A stretch of DNA of 6,574 nt from Oscillospiraceae bacterium (GTDB lineage: Bacteria > Bacillota > Clostridia > Oscillospirales > CAG-272), in the NCBI GenBank assembly GCA_015065205.1, contig SVQS01000108.1, positions 1 through 6,574 of the forward strand, in the 5' to 3' direction. A program made the position numbers and the translations under genes. Each line of letters starts with the position of its first letter. The first letter of the stretch is position 1. Of the stretch, positions 1 to 4,107 are shown piece by piece. The notes beneath the pieces were generated by a model that was not told the DNA's origin, made no database searches, and worked only from the letters and a program-made list of their open reading frames with translations.

Positions 1-1
1 A

Positions 2-91
2 AAAGGATATGAGATTAAGATTTTCTTTAATTCCACCTATGAGCAGTTCTTTTGCAGAGCAGAAGAAACGGAAGAAATTCAATGCGAGTGA
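2..91 (+). CDS. C-terminal end of an upstream protein, possibly a site-specific recombinase (partial)
   Basis: Frame 2 is open from the left edge of the window to TGA at 89-91 and encodes 29 residues, starting KGYEIKIFFNSTYEQFF and ending EEIQCE. The 5' part lies outside the window. The alternating beta-strand pattern (YEIKIFFN) followed by an EQFF helix start resembles the last strand-helix of serine recombinases, whose C-terminal tails often read like 'I-x-I-x-F-x-x-x-x-E-x-F'. That resemblance comes from memory and is weak over so few residues. The gene is followed by a 9-bp hairpin and then by a tRNA-Asn fragment cut in its D-loop, a context that would suit an integrase at the end of an inserted element. 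It could equally be an unrelated protein. That the frame codes is likely; the function is uncertain. Confidence 0.5.
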   Translation, partial: KGYEIKIFFNSTYEQFFCRAEETEEIQCE

Positions 92-97
92 TAAGAG

Positions 98-122
98 GGA
101 CGCAGGATAAATTCCTGCGTCC
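98..122. terminator. Perfect 9-bp hairpin after the upstream gene
   Basis: GGACGCAGG at 98-106 pairs exactly with CCTGCGTCC at 114-122 around a 7-nt loop, seven bases after the stop codon of the partial gene. No T-run follows directly (ACATATAAAAAG, with ATATTTTT only from 137), so it may be an inefficient terminator, an RNA 3'-end stabiliser or a protein site. Confidence 0.5.
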
Positions 123-143
123 ACATATAAAAAGAATATTTTT

Positions 144-160
144 GTGACACACACTGTCAC
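144..160. repeat. Short inverted repeat abutting the truncated tRNA
   Basis: GTGACA (144-149) and TGTCAC (155-160) are perfect inverted repeats around CACAC. The last base lies directly against the point where tRNA-Asn similarity begins (161). It stands where the 5' acceptor strand and D-stem of the tRNA should be. A recombinase crossover or binding site is possible but not shown. Confidence 0.45.
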
Positions 161-221
161 TCGGTAGAGCACCTGACTGTTAATCAGGGTGTCGCTGGTT
201 CGAGTCCAGCAGGGGGAGCCA
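161..221 (+). tRNA. 3' fragment of tRNA-Asn (anticodon GUU); 5' end missing
   Basis: From TCGGTAGAGC onward this matches bacterial tRNA-Asn. The anticodon stem is CCTGA/TCAGG (172-176, 184-188) with loop CTGTTAA and anticodon GTT at 179-181. The variable region is GTGTC. The T-arm is a perfect GCTGG-TTCGAGT-CCAGC (194-210). The 3' acceptor strand AGGGGGA (211-217), discriminator G and encoded CCA (219-221) complete it. The 5' acceptor strand should be about TCCCCCT, followed by the first half of the D-stem. Neither is present upstream, where a GTGACA...TGTCAC hairpin stands instead. The molecule cannot form an acceptor stem, so it is a pseudo-tRNA or an integration remnant. All stems that remain are undamaged, so the truncation looks recent. 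Confidence 0.85.
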
Positions 222-260
222 AAACCAAAAGGAGTCCAAACGGACTCCTTTTTGGTTTTG
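220..260 (+). terminator. Terminator downstream of the tRNA-Asn fragment
   Basis: GGAGTCC (231-237) pairs with GGACTCC (242-248) around loop AAAC and is followed by TTTTT. The stem extends because CAAAACCAAAA before it pairs with TTTTTGGTTTTG after it, with one extra T. It begins in the encoded CCA of the tRNA fragment. The T-run makes it a good factor-independent terminator on the plus strand. Confidence 0.85.
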
Positions 261-310
261 CCTCTTTTCCCCGCTGTCCTCGCCCCAGCGACACCTATTT
301 GAAACAGACG
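261..310 (-). repeat. Decayed inverted copy of the tRNA-Asn 3' half
   Basis: Read on the minus strand, this stretch contains CTGTTTC, then GGTGTCGCTGG (plus-strand 285-295), then CGAG, CAGC, GGGG and finally CAAAACC. The order and spacing follow the tRNA-Asn fragment at 177-226 (CTGTT, GGTGTCGCTGG, CGAG, CAGC, GGGGG, CCAAAACC), with scattered mismatches and small indels. It is therefore an inverted, degenerate copy that mirrors the tRNA across the terminator hairpin and gives an imperfect palindrome of about 130 bp. Minus-strand open frames here are by-products of the repeat. Confidence 0.6.
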
Positions 311-397
311 GAGCCGACCGAAGGGAGGCACTGACGGCGAATTTTTCGGTTTTGCTTGCAAAATACGGCGCGTCGAGCGACGTAAGAAAAATATGCC

Positions 398-420
398 AAA
401 TTGACGCTTGCGTCAATTTT
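398..420 (+). terminator. Terminator-like hairpin
   Basis: AAATTGACG (398-406) pairs perfectly with CGTCAATTT (411-419) around CTTG. It is rich in A-T pairs and ends in a T-run. No gene lies directly upstream, so it probably belongs to the repeat-rich non-coding region between the tRNA fragment and the next promoter. Confidence 0.45.
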
Positions 421-441
421 GTTAATCACAGGGTGTCGCTG
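421..441 (+). repeat. Second, partial direct copy of the tRNA-Asn anticodon/variable region
   Basis: GTTAATCACAGGGTGTCGCTG repeats the tRNA-Asn stretch at 179-197 (GTTAATCAGGGTGTCGCTG), with a 2-base CA insertion. After it the sequence leaves the tRNA (GTAAGAG...). It is a direct repeat of the fragment at 161-221, about 240 bp away. Confidence 0.65.
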
Positions 442-521
442 TAAGAGTTTTTTCTCTTTTTCGTGTTTTTAGGGGTAAAAAACAACCCGCTTTCACCATT
501 GCACCTTTTATTGAACCTTTT

Positions 522-538
522 GGTCTCGAACCTGCGAC
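522..538 (-). repeat. Possible T-arm remnant of a tRNA on the minus strand
   Basis: On the minus strand the bases read GTCGCAGGTTCGAGACC, a typical end of a variable region, 5' T-stem and T-loop (GCAGG TTCGAGA). The expected 3' T-stem CCTGC is absent, so it is at best a decayed piece. It is short enough to be chance, but it sits within 400 bp of three other tRNA-like pieces. Confidence 0.35.
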
Positions 539-552
539 TTTGCGAGAAAATA

Positions 553-581
553 TTGAAAATTTTATGGTTATGTGATATAAT
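553..581 (+). promoter_or_regulatory. SigA-type promoter for the DUF5694 gene
   Basis: TTGAAA (553-558), a 17-bp spacer and TATAAT (576-581), with an extended -10 TGA at 573-575. The -10 ends 25 bp before the TTG start. The same layout, with similar bases in the spacer and leader, recurs upstream of the four-helix-bundle gene. Confidence 0.8.
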
Positions 582-606
582 AAGTCTGAAAAGGACGGTG
601 AGAAAA

Positions 607-1263
607 TTGACTGATATTTTACTTTTTGGAATTTTTCATTTTTTTGAAGAAAAGATTGACTTTTCAGCAGACACAATACAAAGACAGCTTGATGATTTAT
701 CATATGCTGTATCAAAATTTTCCCCCTTCGCTGTTGCCGTGGAATTAGATAAAGAAAAATACGGTGAAAAAATTTTCTTATCGGATGGAATTTGGAAAAA
801 AGAATTTTCACGGGAACAATTTTCTTTGGGGGCGCGCATTGCTGTTAATGCGGGGTTGGATTTTTTGTATCCAATTGATAAGGTTTTTCCTTTGAATGCC
901 GATATGGTCAATTCCGAAAATATGCAGTTGATTTTGCCCAGACTTAATTATTTGCAAAAGCTTGATGAAATTAACGATATCAAGGAGAAATGTAGATTTA
1001 TTAATAGTAGGCAGTATGTTTCACATGATGCAAATATGTATCTCGATATTAATTCTCAAAATCGTAATGGAGACTACTTTGAATCAAAGTGTCTCTCTGA
1101 GTGGTACTTTAGAAATCTATGTATTTTTTCTAATTTGCAGAGTGTTGCAAAAGAGCATGATAGGATTGTCGTGCTTTATGGTGCGGGGCATATACCTATC
1201 TTGAGAGATTTAATCAATATGTCAGATAGTATGAATTTAGTTGATATAAATGATTACATATAA
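607..1263 (+). CDS. DUF5694 / TraB-TIKI-like putative hydrolase
   Basis: A 218-residue protein if started at TTG 607. The frame is open further upstream to 463, but the promoter's -10 ends at 581 and the purine-rich site AAGGACGGTGAG (591-602) points to this start; no in-frame ATG lies nearby. Three features match the family: an N-terminal strand with GIFHF (residues 8-12, a GxxH motif), VAVELD at 43-48 with Glu46, and a C-terminal VLYGAGHIPIL with a second GxxH at 192-195. Paired GxxH motifs plus a glutamate characterise the TIKI/TraB superfamily of putative metal-dependent hydrolases, and the 'YGAGH' ending is typical of DUF5694. No signal peptide is visible, so it is probably cytoplasmic; the substrate is unknown. 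It is a single-gene unit, AT-rich compared with the glycosidase genes, which fits acquired DNA. Confidence 0.8.
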   Translation: MTDILLFGIFHFFEEKIDFSADTIQRQLDDLSYAVSKFSPFAVAVELDKEKYGEKIFLSDGIWKKEFSREQFSLGARIAVNAGLDFLYPIDKVFPLNADMVNSENMQLILPRLNYLQKLDEINDIKEKCRFINSRQYVSHDANMYLDINSQNRNGDYFESKCLSEWYFRNLCIFSNLQSVAKEHDRIVVLYGAGHIPILRDLINMSDSMNLVDINDYI

Positions 1264-1283
1264 TGAATATTAGAATGACAAAA

Positions 1284-1366
1284 GTTCGAAATTGTTGGGG
1301 CAACTCAACGAAGAGGCACGCCAGCGGCGTGCCTTTTTCGTTGACTCCCCCTGCTGCACCCGAACG
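1284..1366. repeat. Inverted pair of tRNA 3'-end-like sequences around a terminator
   Basis: The minus strand here (1344-1366) reads GTTCGGGTGCAGCAGGGGGA followed by GTCA. The tRNA-Asn 3' end is GTTCGAGTCCAGCAGGGGGA followed by GCCA, so the acceptor/CCA part is nearly identical while the T-stem is broken. On the plus strand, 1284-1308 reads GTTCGAAATTGTTGGGGCAA followed by CTCAA, a looser tRNA-like end. Both run into the same palindromic terminator (1306-1343). The layout repeats that seen at 161-310. Confidence 0.5.
1306..1343. terminator. Strong palindromic terminator after the DUF5694 gene
   Basis: GGCACGCC (1315-1322) pairs perfectly with GGCGTGCC (1326-1333) around AGC and is followed by TTTTT. 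CAACGAA (1306-1312) and TTCGTTG (1337-1343) extend the stem. It ends the DUF5694 transcript, 43 bp after its stop. Because the flanks also pair, it may work less strongly in the other direction. Confidence 0.85.
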
Positions 1367-1370
1367 CTCC

Positions 1371-1433
1371 ACCATGCGCGCCAAAGGGCGCGGACAAAAC
1401 GAGAGCCGTAAGGCTCGAAGTTTGTCGCATGGT
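1371..1433. ncRNA. Predicted three-way-junction RNA element of unknown function
   Basis: ACCATGC (1371-1377) pairs with GCATGGT (1427-1433). Inside lie two hairpins back to back. One is GCGCC-AAAG-GGCGC (1378-1391). The other has GACAAA/TTTGTC (1393-1398, 1421-1426) closing GAGCC-GTAA-GGCTC (1403-1416, where GTAA plus one A forms the loop). All stems use Watson-Crick pairs and almost no base is left at the junction. The direction of transcription is unclear. On the minus strand it is followed by the tRNA-3'-like end and terminator; on the plus strand by GGAGGGGCCA and a terminator. No known RNA family was recognised. Confidence 0.45.
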
Positions 1434-1471
1434 TTGATGTCCAAAAACGCGCAAGCACGTTATGGAGGGGC

Positions 1472-1512
1472 CAAACAAAATCCGCTTTCGAAAGAAGGCG
1501 GATTTTTGTTTG
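1472..1512 (+). terminator. Terminator preceded by a tRNA-end-like GGAGGGGCCA
   Basis: TCCGC (1481-1485) pairs with GCGGA (1498-1502). The flanks CAAACAAAA (1472-1480) and TTTTTGTTTG (1503-1512) extend the stem, with one extra T, around a TTTCGAAAGAAG loop. The T-run makes it a plus-strand terminator. The bases just before it (1464-1473, GGAGGGGCCA) look like a tRNA acceptor end with CCA, but no T-arm precedes them. Confidence 0.7.
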
Positions 1513-1517
1513 TATTA

Positions 1518-1620
1518 TTCACTATTCATCATTCATCATTCATTATTCATTTATCTTAAGCGGGTTTTGAATGAATAATGAAGAATGAAGTCGCTTCGCT
1601 GATGAAGAATGAATAATTAA
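1518..1620. repeat. Inverted array of TTCATNA-type heptads
   Basis: Five tandem 7-bp units of the form TTCAYYA fill 1518-1552. The reverse-complement units (TAATGAA, GAATGAA and similar) fill about 1569-1589 and, after a GTCGCTTCGCT insert, 1601-1620. Transcribed, the arms would form a long AT-rich hairpin with a roughly 17-nt loop. From memory, arrays of this kind lie beside four-helix-bundle genes in other Clostridia; that was not checked. Confidence 0.7.
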
Positions 1621-1624
1621 GGTA

Positions 1625-1660
1625 GCTTTTCTTCCTTCGGGCGAAAAGCATTTTATTTTA
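1625..1660 (+). terminator. Hairpin with T-rich tail upstream of the four-helix-bundle promoter
   Basis: GCTTTTC (1625-1631) pairs with GAAAAGC (1643-1649), and an inner CC-TTCG-GG tetraloop caps the structure. ATTTTATTTTA follows. It probably stops read-through from the repeat region just before the next promoter. Confidence 0.55.
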
Positions 1661-1662
1661 TA

Positions 1663-1691
1663 TTGAAAAATATTTAGTATTATGATATAAT
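1663..1691 (+). promoter_or_regulatory. SigA-type promoter for the four-helix-bundle gene
   Basis: TTGAAA (1663-1668), a 17-bp spacer and TATAAT (1686-1691), with an extended -10 TGA at 1683-1685. The element and its leader resemble the promoter at 553-581, down to an AAAGG(A)CGGTG ribosome-binding region. Confidence 0.8.
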
Positions 1692-1715
1692 AGATTCAAG
1701 AAAGGCGGTGTGGCT

Positions 1716-2072
1716 ATGAAAGAGAATTTATTGATCGATAAATCTATTGCTTTTGCTTCTCGTATTATAAAGCTTCATCAATATTTGATAAGGACGAAGA
1801 AAGAAACAATTATTTCCAAACAGATTGTCCGTAGTGGTACGAGCATTGGTGCCAATATAAATGAAGCAAATTACGGTCAGAGCAAAGCTGATTTTGTTTC
1901 AAAGATGCACATCGCATTAAAGGAAACCGCAGAAACTGAATATTGGTTGAAGCTACTTACTATGTCAGAGTATATATCTGAGGATATGGGAAAATCTCTT
2001 TTGAATGATTGTTTGGAAATAAAAAGAATCTTGGTAGCATCTATCAACACCGCAAAGGAGAATAAGCAATGA
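1716..2072 (+). CDS. Four-helix-bundle protein (23S rRNA intervening-sequence / S23 family)
   Basis: A 118-residue protein, the usual size for the family. ATG 1716 is preferred over GTG 1710 because the ribosome-binding site AAAGGCGG (1701-1708) lies 7 nt before the ATG but only one base before the GTG. The central signature QIVRSGTSIGANINEA (about residues 37-52) and KETAETEYWLKLL (about 69-81) are hallmarks of the TIGR02436/PF05635 group. The protein should fold as an antiparallel four-helix bundle and assemble into oligomers. Relatives are encoded in intervening sequences of 23S rRNA genes or, as Avd, help diversity-generating retroelements. No reverse transcriptase or 23S sequence is visible here, so the role remains unknown. 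The gene is AT-rich, has its own promoter, and sits beside a heptad-repeat inverted array, which suggests a mobile or recently gained cassette. Confidence 0.9.
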   Translation: MKENLLIDKSIAFASRIIKLHQYLIRTKKETIISKQIVRSGTSIGANINEANYGQSKADFVSKMHIALKETAETEYWLKLLTMSEYISEDMGKSLLNDCLEIKRILVASINTAKENKQ

Positions 2073-2125
2073 AAAACTGCTCTTCAAATTTTCACATCTC
2101 CGCATAAATTTTTATGTGTTCGGGC

Positions 2126-2154
2126 TTGTAAAAAGAGCACTGCCATGCTAAAAT
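2126..2154 (+). promoter_or_regulatory. Promoter for the small membrane protein
   Basis: TTGTAA (2126-2131), a 17-bp spacer and TAAAAT (2149-2154), with an extended -10 TGC at 2146-2148. It lies 28 bp before the ATG. The match is weaker than at the other promoters but the spacing is exact. Confidence 0.6.
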
Positions 2155-2182
2155 AAAAGCAGAAACAAGAAAGGAGAATGAT

Positions 2183-2512
2183 ATGAAAAAAGTGATTTCG
2201 TGGGTGCTTTTTATATTGACGATTGCCATCTTTTTGTTTGATATATATTTTGCAGTTGCGGGTGCGATAGATGTTAAGCTTCATTTTGCGGAGATTGTGG
2301 CAGAAGGCGGCAGCGGCGTTGATTTTTGGGGCGTTGGGGTAGAAATTCTGGCAATGGGGATTGTTTTGCTTACCTTTGTGGGATTGATTTTTGCGGCTTT
2401 TTCTGTAAAATTCGCGCAAAAGCGCGTCATAAAAATCATATCTGTCGCGATTTCTTTTTTATTCCTTTTTGTTCCGTTCTTTTCCTATGTGATTTATTTG
2501 TTTATCGCATAA
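2183..2512 (+). CDS. Small membrane protein of unknown function, three predicted helices
   Basis: A 109-residue, very hydrophobic protein. AAGGAG (2171-2176) is 6 nt before the ATG. Three membrane segments can be read at about residues 4-27, 50-74 and 82-108. The charge pattern (MKK at the start and KFAQKRVIK between helices 2 and 3) places the N-terminus and second loop inside, with the acidic, glycine-rich loop at 31-49 outside and the C-terminus outside. The first segment is a membrane helix rather than a clear cleavable signal. I do not recognise a family. The gene has its own promoter and ends two bases before a bidirectional terminator, so it is probably a single-gene unit with no operon partner to suggest a role. 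Confidence 0.75.
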   Translation: MKKVISWVLFILTIAIFLFDIYFAVAGAIDVKLHFAEIVAEGGSGVDFWGVGVEILAMGIVLLTFVGLIFAAFSVKFAQKRVIKIISVAISFLFLFVPFFSYVIYLFIA

Positions 2513-2543
2513 AAAAAGCAGACCATTGCGGTCTGTTTTTTTT
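2511..2543. terminator. Bidirectional terminator between convergent genes
   Basis: CAGACC (2519-2524) pairs with GGTCTG (2530-2535) around ATTGC, with seven A's before it and eight T's after it. It therefore ends the plus-strand membrane-protein gene and, read in reverse, the minus-strand GH30 gene, which stops at 2558. Confidence 0.92.
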
Positions 2544-2557
2544 ATACTTTTTTAATC

Positions 2558-3922
2558 TTACAAAATCACCGTCATCATCGAGTGAGGTTGCATTGTGAGC
2601 TTGGTGCAAACGTCGTTGTGTCTTACAACGGCGGGGAGCTCGCGGTGAGAGGTGCTCATCATCACAAGCACAATGCTGCCGTCGGGGTTCTTAAATGCTA
2701 CCGTGTAGATGTTTTCGGCATATTTTGTGGTGGCAATTCTTACAGCTCCGCGTTGTACGAACTTGGAAAAATGCCCGATGTAGTAGTAAATGGGGGTGAA
2801 AACAAGCTCCTTGGTTTCGGTGTTGTAAAGGATGGGAGCGTGGCAGCCTGCCGCCTTGTCCTCAAAAACGATTCCCGCAACCGCGGTGGTGCCTGCTGAA
2901 CGGTTGTGGAACGGTCCGCCTTTTTCGCTCAGGAGCAAGTTCCAGTCGCAAAGTCCTGCGGTAAAGTTGTTAAAGTCGCCGCAAAGCTCTTTGCCGTATC
3001 TTTCAGCAAGAGAGATGGGGTCCTCGTTAATAGATCCGCAGTTCTCGGTGCTGAGCAAAATCTTGCCGAACTTTTCGTGCACAAGTCTCATGCCGTCAAA
3101 GTGGTTGCCCGAATACCAGTGGTGGCCAACCGCCCAAACACGATCCTCGACCGCCTTGGAAGAGAAGATCTTCTTGGTACGGTCATAAACGCGCTCTTTG
3201 TTGTGGTCCCAAATGATGATTTTGATGTGGGAGAGACCTTCGTCATCAAGAACGGGGGAGAGATATTTTTCAATGAATTCTCTCTCATCATCGGGGGAGT
3301 AATAGCAGCTCTCCCAGGATTGGCGCGCGATGGGCTCGTTTTGAATGGAGATAGCGGAAATGGTAACGCCCTCTTCTGCCATAGCCTTGATATACTTTGC
3401 GTAATATCTTGCCCAGCACTCTTTGTATTCCTCTTTCAAAGAACCGCCGCGGAAAACGCTTTCGTTATCCTTCATAAACGCAGGGGGACTCCAAGGGGAT
3501 GCGAACAGAATGAGCTCATCCTCGCAATATTTCAGCGCGTCTTTGATAAAGGGGATGATATATTTTTTGTCGCGCTCGAGCGAAAATGTTTTGAGCTCCT
3601 TGTCGCCGCTCTCAATGTAAGCGTAAACATCGAGCGAGAAGTCGCAGGAGTTGATATGCGTTCTGCCAAAGTTGTAGCCGATGCCGTTTTCGCGGGAGAA
3701 ATAACTCTCCAAAAAGAGCTTTTTCTGCTCATCGGTGAGTTGCGCATAATTGTAAGCCGCTGACTCGGTAAAAGCGCCGCCAAAGCCCAAAATGCTTTGA
3801 TATTCAAACTCGTCAAACACGTTGATAACGCCCATTTCGGTTCTTTCGGGGGCGTTGCCTGCTTCAACGGTTGTTTCCTGAAAATAAAGGTTTTCCGAGG
3901 GAACGGATGTAAAAATCTTCAT
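2558..3922 (-). CDS. Glycoside hydrolase family 30 (glucosylceramidase-like) enzyme
   Basis: A 454-residue protein whose blocks follow the GH30 retaining beta-glycosidase fold. GFGGAFTESAAYN (46-58), RTHINSCDFS (87-96) and FASPWSPPAFMK (140-151) align with the human glucocerebrosidase motifs GFGGAMTDAAALN, RVPMASCDFS and LASPWTSPTWLK. The acid/base is predicted as Glu196 in SIQNEP and the nucleophile as Glu293 in LLSTEN, on barrel strands 4 and 7. A small beta-sandwich follows from about residue 370. There is no signal peptide, so it should act in the cytoplasm. The start is supported by AAAAGGAG 7 nt upstream. Family activities include glucosylceramidase, beta-1,6-glucanase and beta-xylosidase; the subfamily and substrate cannot be fixed by eye. 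It is divergent from, and probably co-regulated with, the GH2 gene. Residues 10-15 happen to read ENLYFQ, the core of the TEV protease site. Confidence 0.92.
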   Translation of the reverse strand: MKIFTSVPSENLYFQETTVEAGNAPERTEMGVINVFDEFEYQSILGFGGAFTESAAYNYAQLTDEQKKLFLESYFSRENGIGYNFGRTHINSCDFSLDVYAYIESGDKELKTFSLERDKKYIIPFIKDALKYCEDELILFASPWSPPAFMKDNESVFRGGSLKEEYKECWARYYAKYIKAMAEEGVTISAISIQNEPIARQSWESCYYSPDDEREFIEKYLSPVLDDEGLSHIKIIIWDHNKERVYDRTKKIFSSKAVEDRVWAVGHHWYSGNHFDGMRLVHEKFGKILLSTENCGSINEDPISLAERYGKELCGDFNNFTAGLCDWNLLLSEKGGPFHNRSAGTTAVAGIVFEDKAAGCHAPILYNTETKELVFTPIYYYIGHFSKFVQRGAVRIATTKYAENIYTVAFKNPDGSIVLVMMSTSHRELPAVVRHNDVCTKLTMQPHSMMTVIL

Positions 3923-3929
3923 ACGGTTG

Positions 3930-3937
3930 CTCCTTTT
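3930..3937 (-). promoter_or_regulatory. Ribosome-binding site of the GH30 gene
   Basis: On the minus strand AAAAGGAG stands 7 nt before the ATG at 3922. It fixes the N-terminus and confirms that no signal peptide is encoded upstream. Confidence 0.85.
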
Positions 3938-3958
3938 GAGGTTGTTTTTAATATCTTC

Positions 3959-3987
3959 ATATTATCATATAAAGAAGAAAAAGTCAA
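3959..3987 (-). promoter_or_regulatory. Promoter for the GH30 gene
   Basis: On the minus strand: TTGACT (plus 3982-3987), a 17-bp spacer and TAATAT (plus 3959-3964), with an extended -10 TGA directly before the -10. It faces away from the GH2 promoter; the two -35 boxes are 47 bp apart. Confidence 0.8.
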
Positions 3988-4039
3988 GATGAAAGTGCAA
4001 ATTTGTTGTGATGCTGCAAATATTCTCCGCAATCTTGAC
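3983..4039. promoter_or_regulatory. Candidate shared operator between the divergent glycosidase promoters
   Basis: GTCAAGAT (3983-3990) and ATCTTGAC (4032-4039) form a perfect 8-bp inverted repeat that overlaps both -35 boxes. Between them, TGCAAAT occurs twice in direct orientation (3996-4002 and 4015-4021), 19 bp apart, close to two helix turns on one DNA face. Such repeats suit a dimeric sugar-responsive regulator that controls both genes. Part of the inverted repeat is explained by the -35 consensus itself, and no regulator gene is in the window. Confidence 0.4.
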
Positions 4040-4063
4040 ACCGTATCGCATTTATGCTATAAT
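4035..4063 (+). promoter_or_regulatory. Full-consensus promoter for the GH2 gene
   Basis: TTGACA (4035-4040), a 17-bp spacer and TATAAT (4058-4063), with an extended -10 TGC (4055-4057). A promoter this strong would usually need a repressor to allow regulation, which fits the repeats just upstream. Confidence 0.92.
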
Positions 4064-4107
4064 AAACGCAGAAAATTATTTGAAATTATCCCCAAAGGAG
4101 AAAAACA

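Noticed and set aside
180..416. Minus-strand 78-codon open frame
   Set aside because: It runs antisense through the tRNA fragment and its inverted copy, has no ribosome-binding site, and its C-terminus is simply the antisense of the tRNA anticodon region.
463..606. Upstream extension of the DUF5694 frame
   Set aside because: It would begin before the promoter's -10 (576-581), and the family motif starts at residue 8 of the shorter form. The AAGGACGGTGAG site supports TTG 607.
422..811. Minus-strand 129-codon open frame
   Set aside because: It overlaps the DUF5694 gene and its promoter and is built from tRNA-like repeat sequence at its end. It is unlikely to be a gene.
1263..1559. Plus-strand 98-codon and minus-strand 62- and 76-codon open frames
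   Set aside because: They lie across two terminators, the three-way-junction fold and the heptad repeats. There is no usable ribosome-binding site and composition is set by the repeats.
1518..1620. CRISPR array
   Set aside because: The units are 7 bp, contiguous and without spacers, so this is a simple-sequence inverted array.
2906..3763. Plus-strand 285-codon frame antisense to GH30
   Set aside because: The minus-strand GH30 gene has all its catalytic motifs, promoter and ribosome-binding site. This frame is its shadow.
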